Of a DNA stretch of 31,041 bases, positions 15,843-24,377 are shown in pieces. The notes beneath the pieces are model-generated. The model worked only from the letters and a program-made list of their open reading frames with translations, searched no databases and was not told the DNA's origin. The position numbers and the translations under genes were made by a program. The DNA lies in the NCBI GenBank assembly GCA_963601575.1, contig CAVCFO010000017.1, positions 1 to 31,041 on the forward strand. Direction: 5' to 3'. How positions within the stretch are numbered: the first letter of the stretch is position 1; every line of letters starts with the position of its first letter. The DNA comes from CAG-238 sp963601575 (GTDB taxonomy: Bacteria; Bacillota; Clostridia; Peptostreptococcales; Anaerovoracaceae).

Positions 15843-16603
15843 TATGCCTCAACTCCTTTCTTTTCGATCTTGATTCCGTCTAATTCCTCAAGACATTTTT
15901 CCTGATTACACATGCTTGCAAGCGCGCAGCCCTGGCAACCGAAGTCTCTCGGGGTCTTACCCTTGGAAGCAAGGATTTTGTTTACAACTGCGATAGCACA
16001 CGCATAAACGAAGAATCCGCCCGGAGCCAGCGCGATGATGAGCATCGGATGTTCCGAAACAAACGGGATTGCTACGGTAAGCTTTGCTACCAATTCTTCC
16101 GAGCCAAGGAAGAAACCGGAGAAAATAGTTCCGTTGCCGATGATTTCTCTTACTGCGCCGATGCAGGTAAGGGAAAGCGTAAAGCCAATACCCATTCCGA
16201 TGCCGTCAAGTGCGGAATCCAGAACGCCGTTCTTGTTTGCGAACATTTCGGCTCTTCCGAGGATGATACAGTTAACTACGATAAGTGGCAGGAACACGCC
16301 CAGCGAATTGTAAAGCGGTTCTGCGAAAGCCTGTACGATGAACTGTACGAGGGTTACGAATCCAGCGATAAGTACGATGTAGCACGGGATTCTTACTTTG
16401 TCCGGGATAACCTTTGCCAGCAGCGAAATTGCGATGTTGGAGCAAATAAGTACTGCTGTTGCGGCGATACCCATACCCATACCGTTGAATGCCGAGGAGG
16501 TTGTCGCAAGAGTCGGACAAGTTCCCAGAAGCAATACAAGGTTCGGGTTTTCTTTAATTATGCCCTTAGTAAGGACTGCTAATCTATTTGCTTTTTCGTT
16601 CAT
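15842..16603 (-). CDS. rnfE: Rnf complex subunit RnfE
   Basis: A 253-aa membrane subunit paralogous to RnfA, with six helices (NPNLVLLLGTCPTLATTSSA; VNCIILGRAEMFANKNG; DGIGMGIGFTLSLTCIGAVR). It helps carry electrons across the membrane core and move Na+ or H+. The C-terminal cytoplasmic tail carries four Cys (C223, C226, C232, C237 in FGCQGCALASMC and QEKC), more than the shorter proteobacterial RnfE/RsxE have. The start overlaps the rnfG stop by one base. Confidence 0.95.
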   Translation of the reverse strand: MNEKANRLAVLTKGIIKENPNLVLLLGTCPTLATTSSAFNGMGMGIAATAVLICSNIAISLLAKVIPDKVRIPCYIVLIAGFVTLVQFIVQAFAEPLYNSLGVFLPLIVVNCIILGRAEMFANKNGVLDSALDGIGMGIGFTLSLTCIGAVREIIGNGTIFSGFFLGSEELVAKLTVAIPFVSEHPMLIIALAPGGFFVYACAIAVVNKILASKGKTPRDFGCQGCALASMCNQEKCLEELDGIKIEKKGVEA

Positions 16604-17175
16604 TAGTTAGCACCTCCCACCTGTTCAAACTGCGTGAGCGCTGCGCAAACTCCCTGGTAAACGCCGTTGGAAGAAATCGTAGCGCCGCTGATGAAGCTTA
16701 CGGACGAGTCGCCCTTGATGTTATCAGCGTGTGCAAGTTCTGTCTTGCCTGTATAATTCGGATCGAGGTAAGAAGTTTCGTGAGCTTTTGTACCAAGACC
16801 CTTTGTGTCGCTATGCGCGGTTACCTTTACGCCGGTAATTGCGCCGCTGGCGTCGATACCGATCATTTCTGTAAGCAAGCCGCCGAAGGACGAGGATTTT
16901 ACGGTAACTACCATGCCAACGCCCTCTGCGATATAGCAGTCTTCTACATATACCTTGTCGGCTTCCTGAACATAAAGGTCGCCCTCGTATTTTTCAAAAG
17001 AAGTTGCCGCCGGAAGAAGCTCTGCTCTTGCAGCGTCCGCGGATTTTGCAGTGTTATCTGCGATGATCGGCGCGGTGATGGAGTTTACATAGGCCAGCGC
17101 AAAGGTGATTACGAGGCAGATTGCCACCAGAACAACGCTCGGCTGGATATATTCCTTAAATGTATTACTTTTCAT
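16603..17175 (-). CDS. rnfG: Rnf complex subunit RnfG (flavoprotein)
   Basis: A 190-aa subunit with one N-terminal transmembrane helix (SVVLVAICLVITFALAYV) and an extracytoplasmic FMN-binding domain. SFISGATISSNGV contains the covalent FMN site, Thr166 of SGAT, which ApbE would modify. ATG 17175 has GGAGG about 10 nt upstream and overlaps the rnfD end by 11 nt. Confidence 0.95.
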   Translation of the reverse strand: MKSNTFKEYIQPSVVLVAICLVITFALAYVNSITAPIIADNTAKSADAARAELLPAATSFEKYEGDLYVQEADKVYVEDCYIAEGVGMVVTVKSSSFGGLLTEMIGIDASGAITGVKVTAHSDTKGLGTKAHETSYLDPNYTGKTELAHADNIKGDSSVSFISGATISSNGVYQGVCAALTQFEQVGGAN

Positions 17176-18151
17176 TTTTCTTAGCACCTCCATACATTCT
17201 CTTCTGGAAGAAGCTGTCGATAAGCGGCGTCAGGCAGTTCATCAGCAAGATCGAGAAGGATACGCCCTCCGGATACTGTCCGAAAAGTCTGATGAGCATC
17301 GTGATGATGCCGCAGCCGATACCGAATACAACTTTCCCTGCAGGTAATAACGGAGAAGTTACATAGTCTGTAGCCATGAAGATTGCGCCCAGCATTACGC
17401 CGCCTGCAAGGATGTGGAAAATTGCCATTTGGAAAGCATCTCCCTGTCCTGTTGCTCCGTAATAGATGAGCGAAAATACGAATACGGTACCGATGAAGCA
17501 GCACGGGATGATCGGGCTGATGATCTTTTTCCATACAAGGAAAAGTCCGCCTACGATAAGCGCAATTGCACTTACTTCGCCCATGGAGCCGCCTACATAA
17601 CCCAGGAATAGTTCCATATTGGTCGGAAGCTCTCCGCCGCCCTCCGCGAGGATTCCAAGCGGTGTAGCTCCGGTAACGGCATCTGTCGTCGTCTGGTTCA
17701 TTCTCGGCAGCGGCCATGTGGTCATTTCCGTTGCGAATGAGATGAACAGAACGATTCTTGCGGTGATGGCAGGGTTTACAACGTTCTTGCCGATGCCGCC
17801 GAAAAGCTGCTTAACGATGATGATAGCTACGAAGCAGCCTACGATTGCAATCCAGTACGGAAGTCCCGACGGAACGTTGAATGCAATCAATGTTCCCGTA
17901 AGGGCAGCACTGAGGTCGCAAACCGTCTGTTTTCTCTTCATGAGCTTGTTCCAGCCCCACTCGAAGAACATCGAAGCTGCGATGCAAACTGCGGTGAGGA
18001 TGATTACCCTGAAACCGAAAACGTATGTACTAACCAAAAGCGATGGCACAAGTGCCAGAAGAACCATCAGCATGGTCTTTTGTGTATCAAGCGCGGTCAC
18101 AATATGAGGAGACGCGGATACGATTAAATTGTCATGATATTTCTTATCCAT
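17165..18151 (-). CDS. rnfD: Rnf complex subunit RnfD (flavoprotein)
   Basis: A 328-aa membrane subunit with 8-10 hydrophobic segments. NPAITARIVLF precedes the FMN attachment motif DAVTGATPLG, with Thr163 as the flavinylated residue. The family binds FMN covalently and forms the core of ion translocation together with RnfG, A and E. Its ATG shares one base with the rnfC stop (TAATG). Confidence 0.96.
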   Translation of the reverse strand: MDKKYHDNLIVSASPHIVTALDTQKTMLMVLLALVPSLLVSTYVFGFRVIILTAVCIAASMFFEWGWNKLMKRKQTVCDLSAALTGTLIAFNVPSGLPYWIAIVGCFVAIIIVKQLFGGIGKNVVNPAITARIVLFISFATEMTTWPLPRMNQTTTDAVTGATPLGILAEGGGELPTNMELFLGYVGGSMGEVSAIALIVGGLFLVWKKIISPIIPCCFIGTVFVFSLIYYGATGQGDAFQMAIFHILAGGVMLGAIFMATDYVTSPLLPAGKVVFGIGCGIITMLIRLFGQYPEGVSFSILLMNCLTPLIDSFFQKRMYGGAKKNEK

Positions 18152-19461
18152 TAGATTCCTGCCTCCTTCAGTACCGTTTTACCTAAAGTGTTAATGAATC
18201 CCAAAGGTCTGTGAGCCGGGCAGATGTAGGAGCAGGAACCGCAGTTCATGCACTGCATTACCCTGAGGTCTTTGAGTGCCTGTGCATCTCTCATTTCGTA
18301 AGCCTTTGCAAGAGCCGTCGGGATGAGCTTGAACGGGCAAGCCTGATGGCATCTGCCGCAGTTGATGCAAGCTGTTTCTTCCTTTACGAGGCTCTGAGCG
18401 CCGGAGAATGCAAGGATTGCGTTGTTGTTCTTTACCATAGGAACGGCGTCTGAATAGATCGCTCTACCCATCATAGGGCCGCCCATGAGGATTTTCTTCG
18501 GTTCAGCCTTGTAGCCGCCGCAGAATTCGATTACGTCGCGCACGGAGGTTCCGATAGGCGCGATAACGTTCTTCGGCTGAGCAACTGCGTCACCGTCAAC
18601 GGTTACTCTCTTGGTTGTGAGAGGTCTTCCCGTTTTGAAGTATTGACCTACGAAAGCTACGGTAGTAACGTTGTCAAGGATAACGCCCATGTCAGCCGGC
18701 AAAACGCCTGCGTCCATTGTCTTTCCGGTGATTTCGTATACCAACACACGTTCTGCTCCCTTTGGATATCTCGCCTGGAGCTTGAAGGTTTCGATATTCG
18801 TGATTCCCCGCTCTGCAATCCTCTTATTGAGAAGTTCGATGGCGTCTGGTTTGTTTTCTTCGATTGCGATGTAGCCCTTGTCGAGTCCGATGTACTTCAT
18901 GATGAGCAGGCATCCGTCCAGAAGCTCGTCCGGATTTTCCAGCATCAATCTGTGGTCAGACGTGATGAAAGGTTCGCATTCCGCTGCGTTTACGATAAGC
19001 GCGTGAACGTCGTCGATGTTCTTGGGGTTAAATTTGATGTGGGTCGGGAAAGAAGCTCCGCCAAGGCCAACCAGTCCGGATTCTCTTACCGCCTTAACAA
19101 ATTCTGCTAAATCCTTTGGCTCTGCGGGAACTTTTACTTCCTCTGATAATTCTTGTTTCTTGTCTGTTTCGATTACAACCAGCGTTTCAAATCCGCCTGC
19201 TGCATTTCTCTGCTCCTCGATGGCGGTAACCGTGCCGGATACGCCGGAGTGGATAGGCGCACTTACGAAAGCGTCCGCATCGCCGATTTTCTGGCCGACT
19301 TTGACATAGTCGCCCTTTGCAACCAGCGGTTTACAAGGCGCTCCGATATGCTGAGACATAGAAATCTTTACAACATCCGGTGTAGGCATTATTTCCGTTG
19401 CACACCCGGCAGTGTGCTTATAATGGCTCACATGGATGCTTTGTAAATGCTTTTGACTCAT
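18151..19461 (-). CDS. rnfC: Rnf complex subunit RnfC
   Basis: The 436-aa NADH/FMN- and Fe-S-binding peripheral subunit, related to NuoF. The N-terminal part is a barrel-sandwich domain (LVAKGDYVKVGQKIGD, SAPIHSGVSGTV). The middle is a NADH/FMN fold (GLGGASFPTHIKFNP, NAAECEPFITSDHRLM) with an SLBB region. Two [4Fe-4S] motifs follow, CINCGRCHQACP at 365-375 and CMNCGSCSYICP at 404-415. It is the first gene of rnfCDGEAB, the usual clostridial order, and starts at ATG 19461 with AAAGGAAGG 9 nt upstream. Confidence 0.96.
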   Translation of the reverse strand: MSQKHLQSIHVSHYKHTAGCATEIMPTPDVVKISMSQHIGAPCKPLVAKGDYVKVGQKIGDADAFVSAPIHSGVSGTVTAIEEQRNAAGGFETLVVIETDKKQELSEEVKVPAEPKDLAEFVKAVRESGLVGLGGASFPTHIKFNPKNIDDVHALIVNAAECEPFITSDHRLMLENPDELLDGCLLIMKYIGLDKGYIAIEENKPDAIELLNKRIAERGITNIETFKLQARYPKGAERVLVYEITGKTMDAGVLPADMGVILDNVTTVAFVGQYFKTGRPLTTKRVTVDGDAVAQPKNVIAPIGTSVRDVIEFCGGYKAEPKKILMGGPMMGRAIYSDAVPMVKNNNAILAFSGAQSLVKEETACINCGRCHQACPFKLIPTALAKAYEMRDAQALKDLRVMQCMNCGSCSYICPAHRPLGFINTLGKTVLKEAGI

Positions 19462-19504
19462 TGTGTGAGACCTTCCTTTCTAAATTTTATATAAAATCAT
19501 ACGA

Positions 19505-19516
19505 AATATATTATAC
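19505..19516 (-). promoter_or_regulatory. Likely -10 element of the rnf operon
   Basis: TATAAT (19515-19510) on the minus strand lies about 50 nt upstream of rnfC, after the terminator of the previous operon. No good -35 is visible at 16-18 nt, which may mean activator dependence. Confidence 0.4.
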
Positions 19517-19521
19517 TACAA

Positions 19522-19562
19522 CAAAAGACAAAAAGCACTAAGAAATTTCTGTTCTTAGCGCT
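19522..19562 (-). terminator. Terminator below the decarboxylase operon
   Basis: On the minus strand AGCGCTAAGAA (19562-19552) pairs, with one mismatch, with TTCTTAGTGCT (19544-19534). TTTTTGTCTTTTG follows. It separates the decarboxylase from rnfC. Confidence 0.8.
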
Positions 19563-19673
19563 CTAAAACACATTTTTAACAAAGTTTTCTCAAAATTCAG
19601 CCAAATTTTCATCAAGCTCCTGTCGAGAAACCGGCACAAATCCTGCATTGTCGAAAAATTGGACGCCCAGGGC

Positions 19674-21086
19674 CTATTTCCCGACGCAAACCTTCCCCTC
19701 CTCGGTTATTCCTATGACCTTTTCCTTCGCATCCCTTCTTGCCTTTACATAATCGAGGACTTCGCGGGTCAGGATCTCTCCCGGGCAGGCGAGGGGTACC
19801 CCCGGCGGGTAAGGTATGATCGACGAAGCGCAGACTCTGCCTGCGGCTTCATCTACCGGAACAAAAATCCTTTCTTTTGGCATTTCTGCCATTTCGAGGA
19901 CACCTGTCAGGGCATCCGGCTGGTGCATCTTCTTCTTTTTGCTCAAGTTTCTTTCCCTGGCAATCTCAGAGAGCGCCTCAGCCAGCTTCTCAAAGTGCTC
20001 CCTTGTATTTCCGATCCCGCTCATGCACATGATGATATTTCCGGTAACAAGCTCGACGAAAATACCCTTTTCCATCAAGAGTTCTTCCAGCTCGTTTCCG
20101 TCTATGCCATAAGAGGACATATCTATATTGAGTTTGGTGCGGTCGAGGCCCTTCGTTTCCATTATAACAAGCCCCCGAATCTCTTTAACCTGTGAATAGA
20201 AAAAGTCAAGGTTTTCCGCCCACCGGCGAACGAGTTTTTCGCCATTTTCAAGCAAAAGATCCGCGCTGATGTCGAGGCTTGCCATCAGCGGGTATGACGG
20301 ACTTGAGCTTTCGATGATTTGCAGCTTGTCCTCAAGAATGTTAAGGCACGCTCTGTCCGTGCAGACATTTAGAACCGCGCTCTGCGTCCATGAGGCAAGG
20401 GTTTTGTGGACGCTGTTTATGACAATGTCCGCGCCCTGTTCTTCGGCAGGCTTCGGAAAGCCCTCTACTGCGTATTTCGAGAAAAACTTCAGGTGGGCGC
20501 CGTGGGCCTGGTCGACGATCAAAATTTTGCCCCGGCTATGTACCTCGGCTGCGACTTTCGCAATGTCGCTGCAAATTCCGTAATAATTCGGCGACGGCAG
20601 GATAACCGCCTGTGCCTCCGGATTTTCCGAAAGCAGGCGGGCGATTTCACCTGCGCCGATTCCTCCGAGAACCCCGAACTCGCCGAGGGTCTCGGGATAA
20701 GCATATACGGGAGTTATATCCCCCAGCGAAAGGGCGTTAAATACCGACTTGTGGCAGTTTCTCGCCATTATGAGCTTTCCGCCGCGACCTACGGTGGCAA
20801 GGATTGCCGCAATCAGCCCGCCGGAGCTGCCGTTTACCAAAAGATACGACTTCTTCGCCTGGTAGAGCCTGCGATATTTTTCCATGGTTTCTGCGATTAT
20901 GCTCTCGGTCTGGAATAGATTATCCGCCCCTGGAATTTCGGTTATGTCGCAGTCCATGACCGCGTCCAGAAAATCGCCGTAGCCGTTTTCACGGTAAATC
21001 AGGGCGCCCTTGTGCCCCGGCATATGAAATGATACCGGCTGCATCGCCGCGTGTTCTATTAAAAACTGTCTTATCCCATTGTTCAA
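19674..21086 (-). CDS. Orn/Lys/Arg decarboxylase family PLP enzyme (YaaO/SpeA-like)
   Basis: A 470-aa fold-type-I decarboxylase for a basic amino acid. The motifs are SFHMPGHKG (19-27), LLVNGSSGG (82-90), PSPNYYGICSD (164-174), VDQAHGAHL (191-199; the Asp binds the PLP ring nitrogen) and INSVHKTLASWTQ (223-235), with Lys228 as PLP lysine. A C-terminal Orn/Lys/Arg decarboxylase domain starts near residue 390 (DALTGVLEMAEMP, PYPPGVPLACPGE). Arginine, lysine or ornithine decarboxylation to a polyamine precursor is likely; the substrate cannot be chosen by eye. The start is probably TTG 21086, since GAGGG lies 7-8 nt upstream. The 47-nt gap to the ABC ATPase gene suggests one operon of amino-acid import and decarboxylation. 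Confidence 0.88.
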   Translation of the reverse strand: MNNGIRQFLIEHAAMQPVSFHMPGHKGALIYRENGYGDFLDAVMDCDITEIPGADNLFQTESIIAETMEKYRRLYQAKKSYLLVNGSSGGLIAAILATVGRGGKLIMARNCHKSVFNALSLGDITPVYAYPETLGEFGVLGGIGAGEIARLLSENPEAQAVILPSPNYYGICSDIAKVAAEVHSRGKILIVDQAHGAHLKFFSKYAVEGFPKPAEEQGADIVINSVHKTLASWTQSAVLNVCTDRACLNILEDKLQIIESSSPSYPLMASLDISADLLLENGEKLVRRWAENLDFFYSQVKEIRGLVIMETKGLDRTKLNIDMSSYGIDGNELEELLMEKGIFVELVTGNIIMCMSGIGNTREHFEKLAEALSEIARERNLSKKKKMHQPDALTGVLEMAEMPKERIFVPVDEAAGRVCASSIIPYPPGVPLACPGEILTREVLDYVKARRDAKEKVIGITEEGKVCVGK

Positions 21087-21133
21087 TGTATTTACCCTCG
21101 TAAAAGAATTGGATTTGTTTTCTGCAAGCCCTT

Positions 21134-22231
21134 TTATTCTGTCCTTAATTTCAGCACCAGCTCATTTTGGAAGCCCTCGGTGCAGTCATCGCGATATGAC
21201 CAGCTTTGGCATAGGCCTTTTACCAGCCGTATGGACAGCTCATCGCCCTCCTCAAGTGGATTAAATGCGGGCCCCGCGTAGCGAATCGTCATGCCGGCAT
21301 CGTTATTTTCTTCGGAATATTCTGCTGTTACGTGTATCTGAATGTCTTCTCCCATTTTTGGCGCCAGCGTCAGCATGCAGATCTCCTCAAATATGTTCTG
21401 CAAGCGATAGATGGTTTTTTGACCCATTTCGTGCTTGCGCCCGAACTCCTCGAGCCTTCCGTTGATGCCGATAAAGTCATAATTCGGCGAGTCTATAACC
21501 GTTTCAAATACCTTTAGGCGGCGTATGAACTGACGCGTGCGCTCACGCCTTGGGTGTTCAAAAATCTGCTCCGGCGTTCCGTCCTCATAAATCTCCCCCT
21601 GATCCATATAGAATACACGGGTGGAGACATCTCTTGCGAACTTCATCTCGTGGGTTACGATCATCATGGTAAGCCCCTGCCTTGCCAAATTTCGGATGAC
21701 AGCCAGCACCTCGCCTACCATCGTCGGGTCAAGGGCAGAGGTCGGCTCATCAAAGAGGACGATCTCAGGCTCCATGGCAAGTGTGCGGGCGATGGCCGCC
21801 CGCTGCTTCTGTCCCCCGGACAGCTCGTCCGGGAAAGACAGCGCTTTATCCGCAAGCCCCACTGTCCTTAGAAGCTCCATTCCTTTTTCATAAGCCTCAC
21901 TGCGGCTTTTACCCAAAATGGAAACCGGCCCGACCATGACATTTTCGATGATATTCATGTGGTTAAACAAGTTGAAGGACTGAAATACCATTCCCATTCT
22001 GCGACGAAGCAGATGCACCTTGCATTTGGGGTCTGTGATAGCCTGACCATCGATAAGGATCTCGCCTGCGGTCGGCGTCTCCAGCAGGTTGATGCAGCGA
22101 AGCAGGGTGGATTTTCCCGTTCCGGAAGGCCCGATAATGGACACCACCTCGCCCCTTTCGATTTCTGCATTCACATCTTTGAGAGGCGTGGCGGCAGAAT
22201 ATTCTTTTCTCAGATGACGGATAGAAATCAT
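21134..22231 (-). CDS. Polar amino acid ABC transporter ATPase with GHKL-like C-terminal extension
   Basis: A 365-aa cytoplasmic ATPase. Residues 1-240 are a GlnQ/HisP-type ABC domain: Walker A GPSGTGKST (34-42), Q-loop VFQSFNLF, signature LSGGQKQR (137-144), Walker B IVLFDEPTSALD and H-loop VTHEM. GlnQ-type proteins usually end here. Residues ~245-365 form an extra domain (DFIGINGRLEEFGRKH, then FEEICMLTL, AGPAFNPLEEGDE and RLVKGLCQSWSY). These follow the order of an RsbW/SpoIIAB-type kinase fold, but the N-box Asn and the Asp of the G1 box appear to be absent. It may be a degenerate sensor or binding domain (inference). The ATG overlaps the permease stop by 4 bp (ATGA), with GGGGGTGA upstream. 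Confidence 0.85.
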   Translation of the reverse strand: MISIRHLRKEYSAATPLKDVNAEIERGEVVSIIGPSGTGKSTLLRCINLLETPTAGEILIDGQAITDPKCKVHLLRRRMGMVFQSFNLFNHMNIIENVMVGPVSILGKSRSEAYEKGMELLRTVGLADKALSFPDELSGGQKQRAAIARTLAMEPEIVLFDEPTSALDPTMVGEVLAVIRNLARQGLTMMIVTHEMKFARDVSTRVFYMDQGEIYEDGTPEQIFEHPRRERTRQFIRRLKVFETVIDSPNYDFIGINGRLEEFGRKHEMGQKTIYRLQNIFEEICMLTLAPKMGEDIQIHVTAEYSEENNDAGMTIRYAGPAFNPLEEGDELSIRLVKGLCQSWSYRDDCTEGFQNELVLKLRTE

Positions 22232-23769
22232 GGCAGTTTCACCCCCTTTACCTTTCTTTTCTTGCGGTCCGGCGTTACCTTTCGCTCAATCGGAATCAGA
22301 AGCGATGTAAGCGCCCACGCAATGATAAAGTAAATAATTGCTGTGCTGATAAGCGGGAAGAACGCCTCGAATGTACGGCTGCGAATGATGTCGCTCATCT
22401 TGGTCAAATCCTGCACGGCGATATATCCCACCACGGAGGTCAGCTTGATCAGCGAAATGAACTCGCCCTTAAATACCGGCAGGAACTGCTTTGCAGCCTG
22501 CGGCATGACAATTTGAAAGAACGCGCGGTGCTTGGTAAATCCCAGCGCCAGCGCCGCTTCTGTCTGTCCCCTATCAACCGACTGTATGCCTGTGCGGATC
22601 ATCTCGCATACATAGGCCGCCAGATTAAGCCCAAAGGCGATAACCGCCACCCAGACACCGCCAAGGCCGCTGCCTGCGAAAACAATATAGAACAGGATCA
22701 TCAGCAGCACCACCATAGGCGTGCCCTGCATTATCCGTACATACACCCTGGCAAATCCCCTTGCCACCGGATATTTGGATAATTTCATGAGGCACAGGCC
22801 AAAGCCGAGAATAGAACCCATGATCGTGGCAAGCACGGAAATTATCACCGTCGTTTCGATGCCCTCTACGATGAGTTTCCAGCGGTTTTCACGGATGAAG
22901 GTCTTTTCAAAGCTCTCGCATGCTGAAGCCCAGAAGCTACCTGCTTCTTCTTTCTGATCGCCCTGCGCCGCTGCGGCGGTGTCTGCCTTCACCATAACTG
23001 TCGTTTCTGACAGGAGATACCCGTCGGAGAACTCAATCTTGTCATATCGCTCCGGTGTGGCATTCATGTTTGCCATGATGCAATCGATATCTCCGCTCTC
23101 GGCAGCGGCGACGATTCCGCCGTAGTCGTATATTGAGATTTCCACATCGGCGCCCAGCCAGTATGCAAAACGGTAGACCAGTTCTATGTCATATCCCGTG
23201 ATTGTTGTGCCCTCGTAGTAGCTGAAAGGCTGCACCACGCCGGTGGTTCCCACCCGCAGATGATAAGTCGGATTTTCCGCGACTGGGATGTCCGGCATCT
23301 GATTATCCGCCGTACTCACCCAGCGGTGGTACATATCGTCCAGAGTTCCGTCCTCCCGAAGCTCGTCCAGAAACTGATTGATTTTTTGAGTAAGATTCGG
23401 AATCTTTGTTTTCGGAGAGATAGCCACCGCGATGTCCGTATCCTCTCCAATACTTTCATCCAGCAGTTTGACGCCGTCCAGTCCTCCGGCAATGGCAAAT
23501 TCCATTATAATGCGGTCATAGGCAAAGGCATCTATCTTTCCCTGCCGGACGGCAGTATAGCCGGTCACATTGTCGGTAAAGAGCTGCATCTGTGCCTCCG
23601 GCAGATATTCCTCCACTGCGAACATACTGGCGCTGCCCTCCGCAGTTCCCACCTTATAGGCTTTGTCATTGAGCTGTATAGTGGTCGTTATATGCTGCTG
23701 CTGACTTGAAGAACAGCCGCATAAAAGAACCAATAGGAGACACAAAAAAATCAGCTTTCGTTTTTTCAT
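22228..23769 (-). CDS. Amino acid ABC transporter: substrate-binding/permease fusion lipoprotein
   Basis: A 513-aa fusion. The lipobox LLCGC puts the lipidated Cys at residue 19. Residues ~38-152 look like the C-terminal lobe of an SBP_bac_3 binding protein (YKVGTAEGS, GKIDAFAYDR, LREDGTLDDMYHRW). Residues ~168-262 look like the N-terminal lobe (LRVGTTGVVQPFSYYEG, TGYDIELVYRFAYWLG, ANMNATPERYDKIEFSDGY), so the order is permuted. Residues ~295-500 are a HisM/GlnP-type permease with the EAA-type loop TEAALALGFTKHRAFFQIVMP. ATG 23769 has AAAGGAAA 4 nt upstream. It is expressed from the promoter at 23818. It imports a polar amino acid; the following decarboxylase suggests a basic one. Confidence 0.88.
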   Translation of the reverse strand: MKKRKLIFLCLLLVLLCGCSSSQQQHITTTIQLNDKAYKVGTAEGSASMFAVEEYLPEAQMQLFTDNVTGYTAVRQGKIDAFAYDRIIMEFAIAGGLDGVKLLDESIGEDTDIAVAISPKTKIPNLTQKINQFLDELREDGTLDDMYHRWVSTADNQMPDIPVAENPTYHLRVGTTGVVQPFSYYEGTTITGYDIELVYRFAYWLGADVEISIYDYGGIVAAAESGDIDCIMANMNATPERYDKIEFSDGYLLSETTVMVKADTAAAAQGDQKEEAGSFWASACESFEKTFIRENRWKLIVEGIETTVIISVLATIMGSILGFGLCLMKLSKYPVARGFARVYVRIMQGTPMVVLLMILFYIVFAGSGLGGVWVAVIAFGLNLAAYVCEMIRTGIQSVDRGQTEAALALGFTKHRAFFQIVMPQAAKQFLPVFKGEFISLIKLTSVVGYIAVQDLTKMSDIIRSRTFEAFFPLISTAIIYFIIAWALTSLLIPIERKVTPDRKKRKVKGVKLP

Positions 23770-23817
23770 CGGTTTTCCTTTCCCCCTCGCGATATGCGCA
23801 TATTTTGTCTTAAATTT

Positions 23818-23846
23818 ATAATACCCTCTCCGCCCATTCGTGTCAA
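23818..23846 (-). promoter_or_regulatory. Sigma-A-type promoter for the ABC transporter-decarboxylase operon
   Basis: On the minus strand TTGACA (23846-23841), a 17-nt spacer and TATTAT (23823-23818) lie about 50 nt before the start codon at 23769. It lies after the STAS-operon terminator, so the two operons are separate. Confidence 0.8.
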
Positions 23847-23904
23847 TACGATTCGCAAAGCTCTGAAATACAGGAAGTTCTGGAAGTTCTAGATTTATTT
23901 TAGA

Positions 23905-23938
23905 TGCGCAAAAACGGACAGCACTCGCCATCCGTTTT
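23905..23938 (-). terminator. Terminator at the end of the NHLM-STAS operon
   Basis: On the minus strand AAAACGGA (23938-23931 complement) pairs with TCCGTTTT. Inner GGC/GCT pairs and two wobbles extend the stem, and the tail is TTTTTG. It stands between the STAS gene and the transporter promoter. Confidence 0.8.
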
Positions 23939-24017
23939 CATGAATATTTTCATTTTTTTCTTAATTTTTGAGACGTATCTCGCGCTGCTCTTGTATCCAT
24001 GGCAATGCCACGGCATA

Positions 24018-24317
24018 TTACTCCTCGATAGTCAGTATGTCTACAAAACCTGTCACTTCAAAAATGTCCATGATTGTTTCGTTGACGTGTCTTACAACCA
24101 TTTGTCCCTGCTTTGCCATTGTCTTCTGTGCGGCAAGGATAACGCGAAGTCCTGCGGATGACAGATATTCAAGATTTTCAAAATTGAGAGCCAAAAGCTC
24201 GCTGCCCTCGATAGATTCCTTGAGTGCCGCCTCAAGCTGAGGTGCAGTTGTCGTATCCAATCTTCCCGATACTTTGACTTCCAGTGTTTTGCCTTCGGCA
24301 TTTTGTTCGATTGTCAT
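24018..24317 (-). CDS. STAS-domain protein (anti-sigma factor antagonist type)
   Basis: A 99-aa single STAS domain, as in SpoIIAA/RsbV. It runs VKVSGRLDTTTAPQLEAAL, LLALNFENLEYLSSAGLRVI, then VRHVNETIMDIFEVTGF. LSSAGLR carries the usual phospho-acceptor Ser, here probably Ser54. In characterised systems an RsbW/SpoIIAB-type kinase phosphorylates this Ser and a PP2C phosphatase removes the phosphate, which decides whether the antagonist frees a sigma factor or other client. No kinase or phosphatase gene stands beside it here, apart from a degenerate kinase-like domain on the next operon's ATPase. ATG 24317 has CGGAGGT upstream. It follows the second NHLM ABC gene by 60 nt and ends the export operon. 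Confidence 0.9.
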   Translation of the reverse strand: MTIEQNAEGKTLEVKVSGRLDTTTAPQLEAALKESIEGSELLALNFENLEYLSSAGLRVILAAQKTMAKQGQMVVRHVNETIMDIFEVTGFVDILTIEE

Positions 24318-24377
24318 ATTTGTTACCTCCGATTTTCTATGCGATTTTTGTTTATACGAAAATTTATATTGCACGGG

